Positions 10,164 to 19,432 of a DNA stretch of 64,000 nucleotides are shown here, piece by piece (the first letter of the stretch is position 1; each line of letters opens with the position of its first letter). The translations under genes and the position numbers were made by a program. Source of the stretch: Allobosea sp. Root381 (GTDB lineage Bacteria; Pseudomonadota; Alphaproteobacteria; Rhizobiales; Beijerinckiaceae); contig NZ_LMJT01000012.1 in assembly GCF_001429395.1 (NCBI RefSeq), positions 245,482 through 309,481 on the forward strand. Reading direction: 5' to 3'. Under the pieces are notes generated by a model, which had not been told where the DNA came from, ran no database searches, and saw nothing but the letters and a program-made list of their open reading frames with translations.

Positions 10164-11344
10164 CCACCGCCGTCCTGATCGCGGTGACGCATCTGCTCGG
10201 CAGCGGGCATCTGGTGCGGGCGGCGCATCTGGCGCGGGCTCTGGCGGAGCACGGCTTCGCCGTCACGCTCGCCAGCGGCGGCATGCCGTTGCGGGGGATG
10301 GCGGCCGAGCCCTTCGATTTCGTGCAACTGCCGCCGGTGAAGGTCGAGGGCGTCGATTTTCGCAACCTGCTCGATGAGGAGGGCCGCCCGGTCGATACGG
10401 AACGGCTGACGGCACGCAGGGCCATGCTGGACGGGCTGGCGGCGTCGCTCCGGCCCGGCGTCGTCATCACCGAGCATTTCCCCTTCGGCCGCCGGCAGTT
10501 GGCGGAGGAGTTTCTCGCCCTGATCGGCGCGGCAAAGGCCGCCGATCCCAGGGCGCTGGCCCTATCTTCGGTGCGGGACGTACTGGTGACGCCGCGCCCA
10601 GAGCGGATCGCGGAGGCCGAGCGGCGCCTCGCCGAATATTTCGACGGAGTGCTGGTTCACGGCGATCGCGATTTCCTGCCGTTGGAGGCCTCCTGGCCGG
10701 TGTCGCCGGAGCTGGTGCCCCGTCTGCATTACACGGGTTATGTCGCGGCGGCTCCCGCGAGCCCTCATCCTGAGGAGCGCCGTAGGCGGGCCTCGAAGGA
10801 TGAAGGCTTGGAAGGGGAGGGCGAGATCCTGGCGTCGGGAGGCGGTTCGGGGGCGGCGCTGCCGCTGTTCCGGCTGTGCCTCGAGGCCGCGCGGCTGTCC
10901 AGGCGGCGCTGGCGCCTGCTCGCGGGCCGCGGCCTTGCCGAAGCCGATTTCGTCGCCCTCCGGGAAGCCGCCTCGCCGAATGTCACCGTCGAGCGGGCGC
11001 GCCCGGATTTCCCCGACCTGCTCGCCCGCTGCGCCCTCTCGATCAGCCAGGCCGGCTACAACACCGTGCTCGATCTGGTGGCGGCCGCCCGCCCGGCGAT
11101 CGTCGTGCCCTTCGACGAGGGGGGCGAGACCGAGCAGGCGGTCCGGGCGCAGGCGATGGAGCGGGCGGGGCTGGCGCGATGTCTGCGGCTTTCGGACGAG
11201 GCCGCGGCGGCGCCGGCGGCCTTCGCGGCTGCGGTAGAAGCGGCGCTGAGGCGCCCGCCGCCGGCTGCCCTCGTAATCGACCGCGACGGGGCGGGCACGG
11301 TCGCGGGCATCGTGCAGCGGCTTCTGGCTGAGCGGGCTAAGTGA
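10160..11344 (+). CDS. MurG-like predicted glycosyltransferase (COG4671 type) with an in-frame palindromic repeat insertion
   Basis: 394 residues. The N-terminus (VTHLLGSGHLVRAAHLARAL) is the glycine-rich HLxGxGHxxR loop of MurG-like GT-B enzymes, and the C-terminal donor domain includes LLARCALSISQAGYNTVLDL and IVVPFDEGGETEQ, close to the MurG G-G-x-N-T and ExEQ sites. Between the two domains, around residues 200-222, the reading frame runs through a repeat translated as PHPEERRRRASKDEGLEG, which matches another repeat copy at 35.7 kb and is not expected in the enzyme. The insertion keeps frame and sits in the interdomain linker, so the enzyme may still work. It is the last gene of the cluster and starts by ATGA overlap. 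Confidence 0.8.
   Translation: MTTAVLIAVTHLLGSGHLVRAAHLARALAEHGFAVTLASGGMPLRGMAAEPFDFVQLPPVKVEGVDFRNLLDEEGRPVDTERLTARRAMLDGLAASLRPGVVITEHFPFGRRQLAEEFLALIGAAKAADPRALALSSVRDVLVTPRPERIAEAERRLAEYFDGVLVHGDRDFLPLEASWPVSPELVPRLHYTGYVAAAPASPHPEERRRRASKDEGLEGEGEILASGGGSGAALPLFRLCLEAARLSRRRWRLLAGRGLAEADFVALREAASPNVTVERARPDFPDLLARCALSISQAGYNTVLDLVAAARPAIVVPFDEGGETEQAVRAQAMERAGLARCLRLSDEAAAAPAAFAAAVEAALRRPPPAALVIDRDGAGTVAGIVQRLLAERAK
10760..10812 (+). repeat. Palindromic repeat (PHPEER family), half copy inside a gene
   Basis: The sequence begins CCCTCATCCTGAGGAGC and ends with GCCTCGAAGGATGAAGGC. The same two blocks occur, in the same order and similar spacing, in the larger copy at 35743-35868. Here it lies in frame within the MurG-like glycosyltransferase. 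Elements of this type, reading PHPEERR..ASKD, recur in many Hyphomicrobiales genomes. Confidence 0.8.
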
Positions 11345-11633
11345 GCTGTGTTTTGACGGAGGCGTGCCGTCTTTCCTGGCTGCGGCCGACCCGAAACGAT
11401 GCGCTGTTCCGTGAAAATGCAGCACGCTCCGGCGGCCTGGGGGCTTGCCGGCACGGCTCTTGCGTCATGTCTCCTGTCCTTTCGGCATGCCTCCGGCGAA
11501 CGGCTGCCCCGGCGCTTTGCGAATTGCCGCTGCCGGGCTTTCGCTCTAATTAGGGTTTGATATGCCTCCCTCCTCGGTCGGCGCTGGGACAACCGGTCAT
11601 TTACCCGGCCCTCGTTTCACGCCCGGAGACTAG

Positions 11634-12620
11634 ATGATGACAACGACGACTGCCGCCGGCCTGCCCGACATGAAGCTGTCGGTGCGCCAGACATTCGGGA
11701 TCGACACCGACCTGGAGGTGCCGGCCTATTCCACGACCGAGGCCCATGTCCCGGATTTCGACCCGGACTATCGCTTCGACCGCGACACCACGATCGCGAT
11801 CCTCGCCGGCTTCGCGCATAACCGTCGCGTCATGATCTCGGGCTATCACGGCACCGGCAAGTCGACCCATATCGAGCAGGTCGCCGCCCGTCTCAACTGG
11901 CCCTGCGTCCGCGTCAACCTCGACAGCCATGTCTCCCGCCTCGATCTCGTCGGCAAGGACGCGATCGTGCTGAAGGAAGGCAAGCAGGTCACCGAGTTCC
12001 AGGACGGCATCCTGCCCTGGGCGCTGCAGAACAACATCGCGCTCGTCTTCGACGAATACGATGCCGGCCGCCCGGACGTGATGTTCGTGATCCAGCGCGT
12101 GCTCGAGCAGTCCGGCAAGCTGACGCTGCTCGACCAGAAGCGCGTCATCCGCCCGCATCCCGCCTTCCGCATGTTCGCCACAGCGAACACGGTCGGACTC
12201 GGCGACACGTCCGGCCTCTATCACGGCACCCAGCAGATCAACCAGGGCCAGATGGACCGCTGGTCGATCGTGACCACGCTGAACTACCTGCCGCATGACA
12301 ACGAGGTCGCGATCGTCCTCGCCAAGGCCAAGCACTACCAGCAGACGCCGGACGGCAAGGACATCGTCAACAAGATGGTCCGCGTCGCCGACCTGACCCG
12401 CAACGCCTTCATGAACGGCGACCTCTCCACCGTGATGAGCCCGCGCACGGTCATCACCTGGGCCGAGAATGCCGCGATCTTCGGCGATATCGGCTTCGCC
12501 TTCCGGGTGACCTTCCTGAACAAGTGCGACGAGATGGAGCGCACGCTGGTGGCCGAGTTCTTCCAGCGCTCCTTCGGCAAGGAACTGCCGGAGAGCGCGG
12601 CAAACGTGGTCCTGAGCTGA
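11634..12620 (+). CDS. cobS: Cobaltochelatase subunit CobS
   Basis: 328 residues, the normal CobS length. This AAA+ ATPase works with CobT and CobN to insert cobalt into hydrogenobyrinate diamide in the aerobic cobalamin pathway (cytoplasm). Walker A is [14 protein letters not shown], Walker [16 protein letters not shown], and sensor-1-like [14 protein letters not shown] follows. The near-invariant N-terminal peptide [20 protein letters not shown] is present. ATG at 11634 is followed by a second ATG at 11637. CobT lies at 13405 in the same direction, separated by two small genes, and no CobN is in the window. No cobalamin riboswitch is apparent upstream. Confidence 0.97.
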   Translation: MMTTTTAAGLPDMKLSVRQTFGIDTDLEVPAYSTTEAHVPDFDPDYRFDRDTTIAILAGFAHNRRVMISGYHGTGKSTHIEQVAARLNWPCVRVNLDSHVSRLDLVGKDAIVLKEGKQVTEFQDGILPWALQNNIALVFDEYDAGRPDVMFVIQRVLEQSGKLTLLDQKRVIRPHPAFRMFATANTVGLGDTSGLYHGTQQINQGQMDRWSIVTTLNYLPHDNEVAIVLAKAKHYQQTPDGKDIVNKMVRVADLTRNAFMNGDLSTVMSPRTVITWAENAAIFGDIGFAFRVTFLNKCDEMERTLVAEFFQRSFGKELPESAANVVLS

Positions 12621-12633
12621 GGAGCGGACGGCG

Positions 12634-12984
12634 ATGGCGCGGTTCGAGGGCAGTTGCCATTGCGGGCGGGTCGCCTACGAGGTCGAGGCCGACCTCGACC
12701 GGACGGTCGTCTGCAACTGCTCCTGGTGCCAGCGCCGCGGCTCGATCCTGACCTTCGCGCCGGCGACGGCGTTCACGCTGAAGAAGGGCGAGGAGGCGCT
12801 GACCGAGTACCGCTTCCATACGCAGAAGATCCAGCATCTGTTCTGCGCGACCTGCGGCATCGAATCCTTCGCGCGCGGTGCGATGCCGGACGGCACGGCG
12901 ACGGTCGCGGTCAATGTCCGCTGCCTGGCCGGCGTCGAGCCGACGGAGCTGACGCCGACTGTGTTCGACGGGCGTTCCCGCTAG
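12634..12984 (+). CDS. GFA-family (CENP-V/GFA) zinc protein
   Basis: A 116-residue member of the glutathione-dependent formaldehyde-activating family. Zinc ligands are visible in GSCHCGRVAY, VCNCSWCQRRG and FCATCGIESF, the usual CxC...CxxC...CxxC set. Most members are not shown to act on formaldehyde; the name reflects fold only. It lies 13 bases after cobS and 7 bases before a GNAT gene, so it is carried in the cobS-cobT transcript. No link to cobalamin synthesis is known to me. Confidence 0.88.
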   Translation: MARFEGSCHCGRVAYEVEADLDRTVVCNCSWCQRRGSILTFAPATAFTLKKGEEALTEYRFHTQKIQHLFCATCGIESFARGAMPDGTATVAVNVRCLAGVEPTELTPTVFDGRSR

Positions 12985-12991
12985 GAGAGCC

Positions 12992-13408
12992 ATGGCCACG
13001 ATACAGCGCGAGACCGATGTCGCGGCGACGCGGGAGGCCGTCGTCGGCGGCCTCAGCGCCTTCAACGCAGCGGTCGTGGGAGCACGCAACAGCCAGCCTT
13101 TCGCGCTCAGCCTGCGTGATGACGCCGATGCGATCGTCGGCGGCCTGATCGGGGAGCTGAAATGGGAATGGCTCCATATCGACTTGCTCTGGATCGACGA
13201 TGCGCATCGCGGCAAGGGGCATGGCGAGGCCCTCGTCGCCATGGCTGAGAATGCGGCGCGCGATCAAGGTGCGCGCGGCGTCTATCTGAGTACGATGAGC
13301 CTGCAGGCGCCGGATTTCTATCCGAAGCTGGGCTATCGCCAGTGCGGCCTGATGGAAGATTATCCCGTGGCCGGCCATCGGATCCACCATTTCGCGAAGG
13401 CGCTATGA
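12992..13408 (+). CDS. GNAT-family N-acetyltransferase
   Basis: 138 residues. The acetyl-CoA-binding signature is seen in [22 protein letters not shown] (R/Q-x-x-G-x-G/A type), followed by the beta-5 strand [20 protein letters not shown], where an F-Y-x-K-L-G-Y element is common in GNATs acting on small molecules. The stop overlaps the cobT start (ATGA at 13405), so it is translationally coupled to cobT. Substrate unknown. Confidence 0.85.
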   Translation: MATIQRETDVAATREAVVGGLSAFNAAVVGARNSQPFALSLRDDADAIVGGLIGELKWEWLHIDLLWIDDAHRGKGHGEALVAMAENAARDQGARGVYLSTMSLQAPDFYPKLGYRQCGLMEDYPVAGHRIHHFAKAL

Positions 13409-15306
13409 GCATTTCCAATCGCAAGCCTGGAACGAGCAAGGAAGCGCCGGCCGAGCCGCTGAAGCGGGCCATTTCCTCGGCGATGAAGGCGATCGCGCGC
13501 AAGCCGGAGATGGAAATCGTCTTCGCGGCCGACAAGCCTGCACTCGTCGGCGAGCGGGCCCGCCTGCCCGAACCGCCGCGCAAATTGACGCTCGAGGATG
13601 TGGCGGTGCTGCGCGGCCATGCCGATTCGATGGCGCTCAGGCTCGCCTGTCACGATGCCGGCGTGCATCGCCGCGCCGCCCCCGAGGGCGATGCCGCCCG
13701 CGCTGTCTTCGACGCGATGGAGCAGGCGCGCGTCGAATCGATCGGCTCGCGGCGGATGGCCGGCATGGCCGGCAATATCGGCGCCATGCTCGAGGACCGC
13801 TATCACCGCGGCGGGCGCTACGAGGAGATCACCGACCGGGCCGATGCGCCGCTCGAGGATGCGCTGGCGCTGATGGTGCGCGAGCGCCTGACCGGCCTCA
13901 AGCCGCCGAAGGCGGCCGAGAAGCTGGTCGATCTCTGGCGCGAGCAGATCGAGGAGAAGGCCGGCGCCGATCTCGACCGGCTGTCGAAGGCAGTCGAGGA
14001 CCAGCGCGTCTTCGCCCGGACCGTGCGCGACCTGCTCGCCTCGCTCGACATGGCCGAGCAGACCTCGCAGGGCGACGAATCGGATGAGGACGAGGACAGC
14101 CAGGACCAGTCCTCCGAGGAACAGCAGCAGCAGGACGGCGAGGCCGAGCAGGAAAGCGCCGGCGAGCGCTCCGAGGTCGAGGTCTCGGACGAGGCGACCG
14201 AGGAACTGCAGGAGGGGGCAAGCGAAGCCTCCGACGCACCCTCGGGCGACTGGGACGACGAGGACGAGAACTCGGAGGCCGAAGAAGCCGGCGAGGCACC
14301 GCGCCCGCGCGAATCCAAGAACGACGGCCGCCCACAGACGGACTACAAGGCCTATACGGTCAAGTTCGACGAGACGGTCACTGCCGAGGAGCTCTGCGAC
14401 GCCGAGGAACTGACGCGCCTGCGCGCCTATCTCGACAAGCAGCTCGCCCATCTGCAAGGCGTCGTGGCGAGATTAGCAAACAGGTTGCAGCGGCGCCTGA
14501 TGGCGCAGCAGAACCGCTCCTGGCAGTTCGACCTGGAGGAGGGCTCGCTCGACCCGGCGCGCCTGCCGCGAATCATCATCGACCCTTATCAGCCGCTGTC
14601 GTTCCGGCAGGAATCGGATGTCAATTTCCGCGATACGGTGGTGACGCTGCTGATCGACAATTCCGGCTCGATGCGCGGCCGGCCGATCACGGTCGCCGCC
14701 ACCTGCGCCGACATCCTGGCCCGGACGCTGGAGCGCTGCGGCGTCAAGGTCGAGCTGCTCGGCTTCACGACGCGCGCCTGGAAGGGCGGGCTCTCGCGCG
14801 AATCCTGGCTGCAATCGGGCAAGCCGGCCAATCCCGGCCGCCTCAACGACCTGCGCCACATCATCTACAAGGCGGCCGACGCGCCCTGGCGGCGTGCGCG
14901 GAAGAATCTCGGGCTGATGATGCGCGAGGGGCTGCTCAAGGAGAACATCGACGGCGAGGCGCTGGACTGGGCCCATAAGCGCATCCTGGCGCGGCCCGAG
15001 CAGCGCAAGATCCTGATGGTGATCTCGGACGGCGCGCCGGTCGACGATTCGACGCTCTCGGTCAATGCTGGCAACTATCTCGAGCGGCATCTGCGCCATG
15101 TCATCGCCGAGATCGAGAGCCGCTCGCCGGTCGAGCTGATCGCGATCGGCATCGGCCACGACGTGACGCGCTATTATCGCCGCGCCGTCACCATCGTCGA
15201 TGCCGAGGAGCTCGGCGGCGTGATGACGGAGAAGCTCGCCGAGTTGTTCGAGGAGGATGCCGGGCTGAATGCCCGTGGGTCGAACGGTTCGCGGCGCCTG
15301 CAGTGA
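13405..15306 (+). CDS. cobT: Cobaltochelatase subunit CobT
   Basis: 633 residues, in line with CobT of the aerobic cobalamin pathway, the partner of CobS in the cobalt-insertion motor. The centre (about 215-310) is a very acidic, glutamate/glutamine-rich linker, as usual. The C-terminal third is a von Willebrand A domain with a MIDAS motif [11 protein letters not shown] and a later [11 protein letters not shown] took ATG 13405, overlapping the GNAT stop, rather than the in-frame start at 13342 inside the GNAT gene. Together with cobS it marks an oxygen-dependent B12 route. Confidence 0.96.
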   Translation: MSISNRKPGTSKEAPAEPLKRAISSAMKAIARKPEMEIVFAADKPALVGERARLPEPPRKLTLEDVAVLRGHADSMALRLACHDAGVHRRAAPEGDAARAVFDAMEQARVESIGSRRMAGMAGNIGAMLEDRYHRGGRYEEITDRADAPLEDALALMVRERLTGLKPPKAAEKLVDLWREQIEEKAGADLDRLSKAVEDQRVFARTVRDLLASLDMAEQTSQGDESDEDEDSQDQSSEEQQQQDGEAEQESAGERSEVEVSDEATEELQEGASEASDAPSGDWDDEDENSEAEEAGEAPRPRESKNDGRPQTDYKAYTVKFDETVTAEELCDAEELTRLRAYLDKQLAHLQGVVARLANRLQRRLMAQQNRSWQFDLEEGSLDPARLPRIIIDPYQPLSFRQESDVNFRDTVVTLLIDNSGSMRGRPITVAATCADILARTLERCGVKVELLGFTTRAWKGGLSRESWLQSGKPANPGRLNDLRHIIYKAADAPWRRARKNLGLMMREGLLKENIDGEALDWAHKRILARPEQRKILMVISDGAPVDDSTLSVNAGNYLERHLRHVIAEIESRSPVELIAIGIGHDVTRYYRRAVTIVDAEELGGVMTEKLAELFEEDAGLNARGSNGSRRLQ

Positions 15307-15370
15307 GGCCAGCCTCTGTCGTACAGGATTTTTGCGCGGTTCCCCGCGCCTGCGGCATCGCGGCGCGCCC

Positions 15371-16378
15371 ATGAGCCTGAGCCGCCGTGGCGTTCTGGCC
15401 GGCCTCGCCTCGACGGCGTTCGCCGTGCCGGGCGCTCTCGCCCAGGCCTCTGAAACCAGCCGCAACCCAGTCGCCATCGCGGCCCGGCCGATCACGGCCT
15501 TCGAACCGCGCAATCCGGAGAAGAGCCGCTTCGGCAAGCTCACCTTCCGCGGCGGACTGGTGCTGAGCGCCAGCGATTCGGCATTCGGCGGCTTCTCGGG
15601 GCTCTGGCGGAGCGCTCAGGGTGACGACCTCGTGGCGGTCTCCGACAAGGGCATGTGGCTGACGGCGAAGGTCGGCTCCCGCAATGGCCGCCTCGCCGGT
15701 CTCGCGGAGGCGGAGCTTGCGCCGATCCTCGGCAGCTCGGGCAGGCCGCTGCGTCGCTCGCGCTACTACGACACGGAAAGTCTCTGCATCGCCGACGGCG
15801 TCGCCTATCTCGGCGTCGAGCGGACGCATGACGTGCTGCGTTTCGACTGGGCCCGCGACGGCGTCCTGGCGCGGGCGCGGATCGTGCCGGTGCCGCGCGA
15901 AGCCAAGCGCCTGCCGAGCAACAAGGGGTTGGAGGCGATCGGCGTGGTGCCGCGTGGCCAGCCGCTGGCGGGCGCCATCGTCGCGATCGCGGAGCGCTCG
16001 GGAGCCGAGGACGAGCCGACGGCGGGTTTCATCATCGGCGGGCCGCAGCCCGGCCTGTTCAGGGTGGCGCGGCATGACGGCTTCGACATCACCGATCTCG
16101 CCTTCCTGCCCGATGGCGACCTGCTGCTGCTGGAGCGCTGGTACCGGCCGTTCAGGGGCGTCGGGATGCGCATCCGCCGGGTGGCGGGCGAGCGCCTGAA
16201 GCCGGGGGCGCTGCTCGATGGGCCCTATCTGATCGAAGCCGATCTCGGCCAGGAGATCGACAACATGGAGGGATTGTCCGTCCATCTGGAGCGCGGGCGC
16301 CCCGTGCTGACCCTGATCTCCGACGACAACTTCTCGTTCCTGCAGCGGACGCTGCTGCTGGAATTCGGGCTGGAGTAA
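15371..16378 (+). CDS. Secreted esterase-like-activity-of-phytase family protein (Tat signal)
   Basis: 335 residues. The N-terminus MSLSRRGVLAGLASTAFAVPG is a twin-arginine signal with cleavage near ALAQA, so a folded periplasmic protein is expected. The body is a beta-propeller-like domain of the PF13449 type: GGFSGLWRSAQGDDLVAVSD, YDTESLCIADGVAYLGVERT, SNKGLEAIGVVP, NMEGLSVHLERGRPVLTLIS. Members are annotated esterase-like activity of phytase, but most are uncharacterised. It follows cobT by 64 bases in the same direction; cobT-neighbouring copies are common in Hyphomicrobiales, though no functional tie is known to me. Confidence 0.85.
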   Translation: MSLSRRGVLAGLASTAFAVPGALAQASETSRNPVAIAARPITAFEPRNPEKSRFGKLTFRGGLVLSASDSAFGGFSGLWRSAQGDDLVAVSDKGMWLTAKVGSRNGRLAGLAEAELAPILGSSGRPLRRSRYYDTESLCIADGVAYLGVERTHDVLRFDWARDGVLARARIVPVPREAKRLPSNKGLEAIGVVPRGQPLAGAIVAIAERSGAEDEPTAGFIIGGPQPGLFRVARHDGFDITDLAFLPDGDLLLLERWYRPFRGVGMRIRRVAGERLKPGALLDGPYLIEADLGQEIDNMEGLSVHLERGRPVLTLISDDNFSFLQRTLLLEFGLE

Positions 16379-16393
16379 GGGCGAGCTATGGCC

Positions 16394-16481
16394 GTCATGG
16401 TCGGGCTTGTCCCGACCATCCACGTCTTCGCTGGTCGAGTATCGTGTTCAAGACGTGGATGCTCGCCACAAGGGCGAGCAG
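16394..16481 (+). repeat. Palindromic repeat, VGLVPTIHV family, copy 1
   Basis: Two hairpins, ATGGTCGGGCTTGTCCCGACCAT and GCTCGCCACAAGGGCGAGC (given here by their stems GTCGGG/CCCGAC and CTCGCC/GGCGAG), are joined by complementary ATCCACGTCTT and AAGACGTGGAT arms. A second copy is at 21273-21359, with the two hairpin stems exchanged. It lies between the phytase-like gene and the rpmB terminator. Confidence 0.88.
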
Positions 16482-16519
16482 GACGGCGGAGCCAAGCCCG
16501 AACGAAGAGATGCCCAAAC

Positions 16520-16545
16520 GAAAAAAGCGGCCTTGCGGCCGCTTC
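16520..16545 (-). terminator. Rho-independent terminator of rpmB
   Basis: Perfect 8-bp stem AAGCGGCC / GGCCGCTT with a TTGC loop at 16525-16544. Read on the minus strand it is followed by a run of T, and it sits 25 bases after the rpmB stop codon. Confidence 0.88.
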
Positions 16546-16569
16546 ATTCAGTCGCGAAGCGCGATCCGC

Positions 16570-16857
16570 TCAGGCGGTGGCGAGCTTCTTCTCGATGTCG
16601 CGCTTCAGCGTCAGGGCGCCGGTCGAGAGGTCGCCGGCCGGAGCCTTGATCAGGAAGGCGTCGAGGCCGCCACGATGATCGACCGTGCGGAGCGCGTTAG
16701 CCGAAATCCGCAGGCGCACGGCGCGGCCGAGCGTGTCGGACTGCAGCGTGACGTTCACAAGGTTCGGCCGGAAGACGGTCTTCGTCTTGCGGTTCGAGTG
16801 GCTGACGAGGTGGCCGGTCTGGGTGGCTTTCCCGGTCAGTTCGCAACGGCGCGCCAT
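16570..16857 (-). CDS. rpmB: 50S ribosomal protein L28
   Basis: 95 residues beginning [20 protein letters not shown], the standard L28 start; [16 protein letters not shown] and the basic central region follow. It is a component of the large ribosomal subunit near the exit-site tRNA. An upstream in-frame start at 16944 adds a leader not found in the family, so ATG 16857 was taken. Monocistronic, with its own terminator downstream. The alphaproteobacterial length (~95 rather than ~78 residues) is normal. Confidence 0.97.
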   Translation of the reverse strand: MARRCELTGKATQTGHLVSHSNRKTKTVFRPNLVNVTLQSDTLGRAVRLRISANALRTVDHRGGLDAFLIKAPAGDLSTGALTLKRDIEKKLATA

Positions 16858-17136
16858 GGTGTCGTTCCTTACAGCAACCGGCTGGCTCAAACAAAAATGC
16901 CGACACGCGTCGTGCCGGACATGAGCACCGGAAGTCAAAATCAAGTCGCGGTTCCATAGCCAAGCGCGGCGGAGGCGTCAAGGAAAAGTCACGCGGCCGG
17001 CGCCACTATCGCCGATGTGATCCCGGACGCGCGAGGAGCTGCGCTTTGTGGCTCGCCAAAAGCGGCGAAAGGGGCCACGATTCGGACCGATTCGCAGCGC
17101 ATGTCCCGATCAACGCCGAACGCCCGGAGGAAGTGG

Positions 17137-17958
17137 ATGAAGCCCGCCATCGCATCGTCCCTGGCCGGGTTCGCCCTCGCCGTGGCCACTCTCGGTGCAA
17201 CGAATCTCTCCGCGGCCTCGCTCGATGCACGCTACGACGTCTCGCTGCTCGGCCTGACGCTCGGCACGGCGAGCCTCAATGGCGGCATCGACGGCTCGAA
17301 CTACAAGCTCGACGTCGCCGCCAAGCTGACCGGCCTGGTCGGCGGCTTCACCGGCGGGCGCGGCTCAGGCGCCGCGACCGGCAGCCTCAACGGTACCAGA
17401 TTGTCGCCGGCGAGCTTCGCCGTCAGTTCGGCCAGCTCCAGCGAGAGCCGCACGGTGCGGATGGCACTCGACAGCAACAGCGTCTCGGCCGTCGAGATCG
17501 TGCCGCCGATCGACGCCAAGCCGGACCGCGTGCCGATCAAGGACGACCACCGGCGCAACATCGTCGATCCGCTCTCCGCCTTCCTGATGCCGGTGAACGG
17601 CAAGGGCCTCGCCTCTGCCTGCAACCGCACGCTGCAGATATTCGACGGCGCGGCGCGCTACGACATCAGGCTCAGCCAGACCGGCACGCGCGAGGTCAAG
17701 CTCGACGGCTATAGCGGGCCGGTCGCGGTCTGCCAGGTGCGCTATGTGCCGATCTCAGGCCATCGGGCGCTGCGGCCGAGCACCAAGTTCATGGTCGAGA
17801 ACAAGGACATCAGCACCTGGCTGGCGCCAGTCGCGGGCACCAACCTGATGGTGCCCGTGCGCGTCTCGGTGAAGACGATGATCGGGACGGCGGTGCTGGA
17901 AGCGTCGAGCTTCAAGGTCGATCCTGGCCAGACCGCGACGAATTCCCGGCGGGAGTGA
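17137..17958 (+). CDS. Exported DUF3108-type protein
   Basis: 273 residues with a Sec-type signal (MKPAIASSLAGFALAVATLG, cleavage near LSAASLDA). The mature part is mostly beta strand (SLDARYDVSLLGLTLGTASL, YKLDVAAKLTGLVGGFTG, VKLDGYSGPVAVCQVRYVPI), matching the DUF3108 proteins found in the periplasm of many alphaproteobacteria; the fold resembles outer-membrane-linked lipid-binding beta cups, function unknown. ATG 17137 is preceded by CGGAGG at 17125, which decides the start against an in-frame start at 17017. It is divergent from rpmB, a placement often conserved in this order. Confidence 0.85.
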   Translation: MKPAIASSLAGFALAVATLGATNLSAASLDARYDVSLLGLTLGTASLNGGIDGSNYKLDVAAKLTGLVGGFTGGRGSGAATGSLNGTRLSPASFAVSSASSSESRTVRMALDSNSVSAVEIVPPIDAKPDRVPIKDDHRRNIVDPLSAFLMPVNGKGLASACNRTLQIFDGAARYDIRLSQTGTREVKLDGYSGPVAVCQVRYVPISGHRALRPSTKFMVENKDISTWLAPVAGTNLMVPVRVSVKTMIGTAVLEASSFKVDPGQTATNSRRE

Positions 17959-17974
17959 GCGGCCCGAGCGGGGC

Positions 17975-19159
17975 TCAGGCCGCCTTGGCGTTTTCCAGGA
18001 AACCCTTCATCCGCTCCAGCGCGCGCTCGATGTTATCAAGCGAGTTGGCGTAGGAGAGGCGGATATAGCCCTCGCCATGGACGCCGAAATCCGGGCCGCC
18101 GATGGTGGCGACGCCTGCCTCCTCCAGCAGCGCGGAGGCCAGCTTCTTGGCCTTCCAGCCGGTCTCAGAGACGTTCGGGAAGGCGTAGAAGGCCCCCTTC
18201 GGCACGATGCAGGAGATGCCGGGCAGGGCGTTCAGCCCCTCGACGACCGCCTTCCGACGCCGGTCGAATTCGGCCAGCATCGATGCCACTGCGTCCTGCG
18301 GGCCGGTTAGCGCCGCCAGCCCCGCCCATTGCGCCGGTGCGTTGACGCAGGAATGCGAGTTCACCGCGAGCTTGCGGGCATTGTCGTAGAGCGGCTTCGG
18401 CCAGACCGAATAGCCCAGGCGCCAGCCGGTCATGGCATAGGTCTTCGACCAGCCATTGAGCAGGATCAGCCGGTCGCGGATCTCGGGATAGCTCAGCAGG
18501 CAGACATGCTCCTCGCCGTCATAGAGCATCTGGTCGTAGATCTCGTCGGACATGATCGCGACATCTGGGAAATCGCTGAGGCCGGCCACGAGCTTGTCGA
18601 CCTCGGCCTCGGGCGTGACGCCACCGGTCGGATTGGCGGGCGAGTTGACGATCAGCAGGCGCGTCTTCGGGGTGATCAGCGCCAGCGTCTCCTCGGCCGA
18701 GAAGGCGAAGCCGTTCTCCTCGCGGATCGGCACCGGGACGGGGGTCGCGCCGGTGTACTCGATCATCGAGCGATAGATCGGGAAGCCGGGGTCGGGATAG
18801 AGGATCTCGGCGCCGGGCTCGCCGAACATCAGGATCGCCATGAACATGGTGACCTTGCCGCCGGGCACGATCATCACGCTGTCCGGCGAGACCTCGACCT
18901 TGAAGCGCTTGTGCAGATCCGCCGAGACCGCCTCGCGCAGCGGCAGGATGCCGTTGGCCGGGGTGTAGCCGTGATGGCCGTCGCGCAGGGCCTTCACCGC
19001 CGCCTCGACGATGTGGTCGGGGGTCGGGAAGTCCGGCTGGCCGATGCCGAGATTGATGATGTCCTTGCCCTGGCGCTGCAGCTCGGTGGCGCGCGCCAGC
19101 ACGGCGAAGGCATTCTCCTCGCCGATGCGGGCGAAGGACGGGACGACATGCAGCGTCAT
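17975..19159 (-). CDS. Pyridoxal-phosphate aminotransferase, class I/II
   Basis: 394 residues, fold type I. Landmarks: INLGIGQPDFPTPDHIVEAA, the substrate segment NSPANPTGG, the PLP-binding lysine in LNGWSKTYAMTGWRLGY, and the C-terminal arginine in GEGYIRLSYANS. The protein resembles the aspartate/aromatic aminotransferase group (AspC/AatA-like) that uses glutamate/2-oxoglutarate. ATG 19159 is preceded by AAGGAAA and begins MTLHVVPSFARIG; the longer frame to 19327 is not family-like. It converges with the DUF3108 gene and diverges from the dehydratase at 19433. Exact substrate undetermined. Confidence 0.9.
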   Translation of the reverse strand: MTLHVVPSFARIGEENAFAVLARATELQRQGKDIINLGIGQPDFPTPDHIVEAAVKALRDGHHGYTPANGILPLREAVSADLHKRFKVEVSPDSVMIVPGGKVTMFMAILMFGEPGAEILYPDPGFPIYRSMIEYTGATPVPVPIREENGFAFSAEETLALITPKTRLLIVNSPANPTGGVTPEAEVDKLVAGLSDFPDVAIMSDEIYDQMLYDGEEHVCLLSYPEIRDRLILLNGWSKTYAMTGWRLGYSVWPKPLYDNARKLAVNSHSCVNAPAQWAGLAALTGPQDAVASMLAEFDRRRKAVVEGLNALPGISCIVPKGAFYAFPNVSETGWKAKKLASALLEEAGVATIGGPDFGVHGEGYIRLSYANSLDNIERALERMKGFLENAKAA

Positions 19160-19432
19160 GACGGCGTTTCCTTGGGGCGTGCGGCTTCGATCGGGCCCGC
19201 TTACGCCGGGCTCTTGCGCTTGTCTTGGCGCCAAAATGCGCCGTGGCGCAAGTCCGCAGACCGGTGCGCGGGCGCTGCCACGGCAAGGCGGGGCTGCAGA
19301 AATAGTATGACTATCTCGCTTTTGCATCTTGCTCCGGCAGGGCCGATCGGCATGATGGCGTGATTACAATCGTTTCAAGAAACGACCGGCAAACGGCCGC
19401 CAGCGCCGTCCCGCGCGAGAGGAAGAACCAGG

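Noticed and set aside
11345-11633. Cobalamin riboswitch before cobS
   Set aside because: I looked for the B12-box type GCCACTG block and did not find it; the region shows no recognised element.
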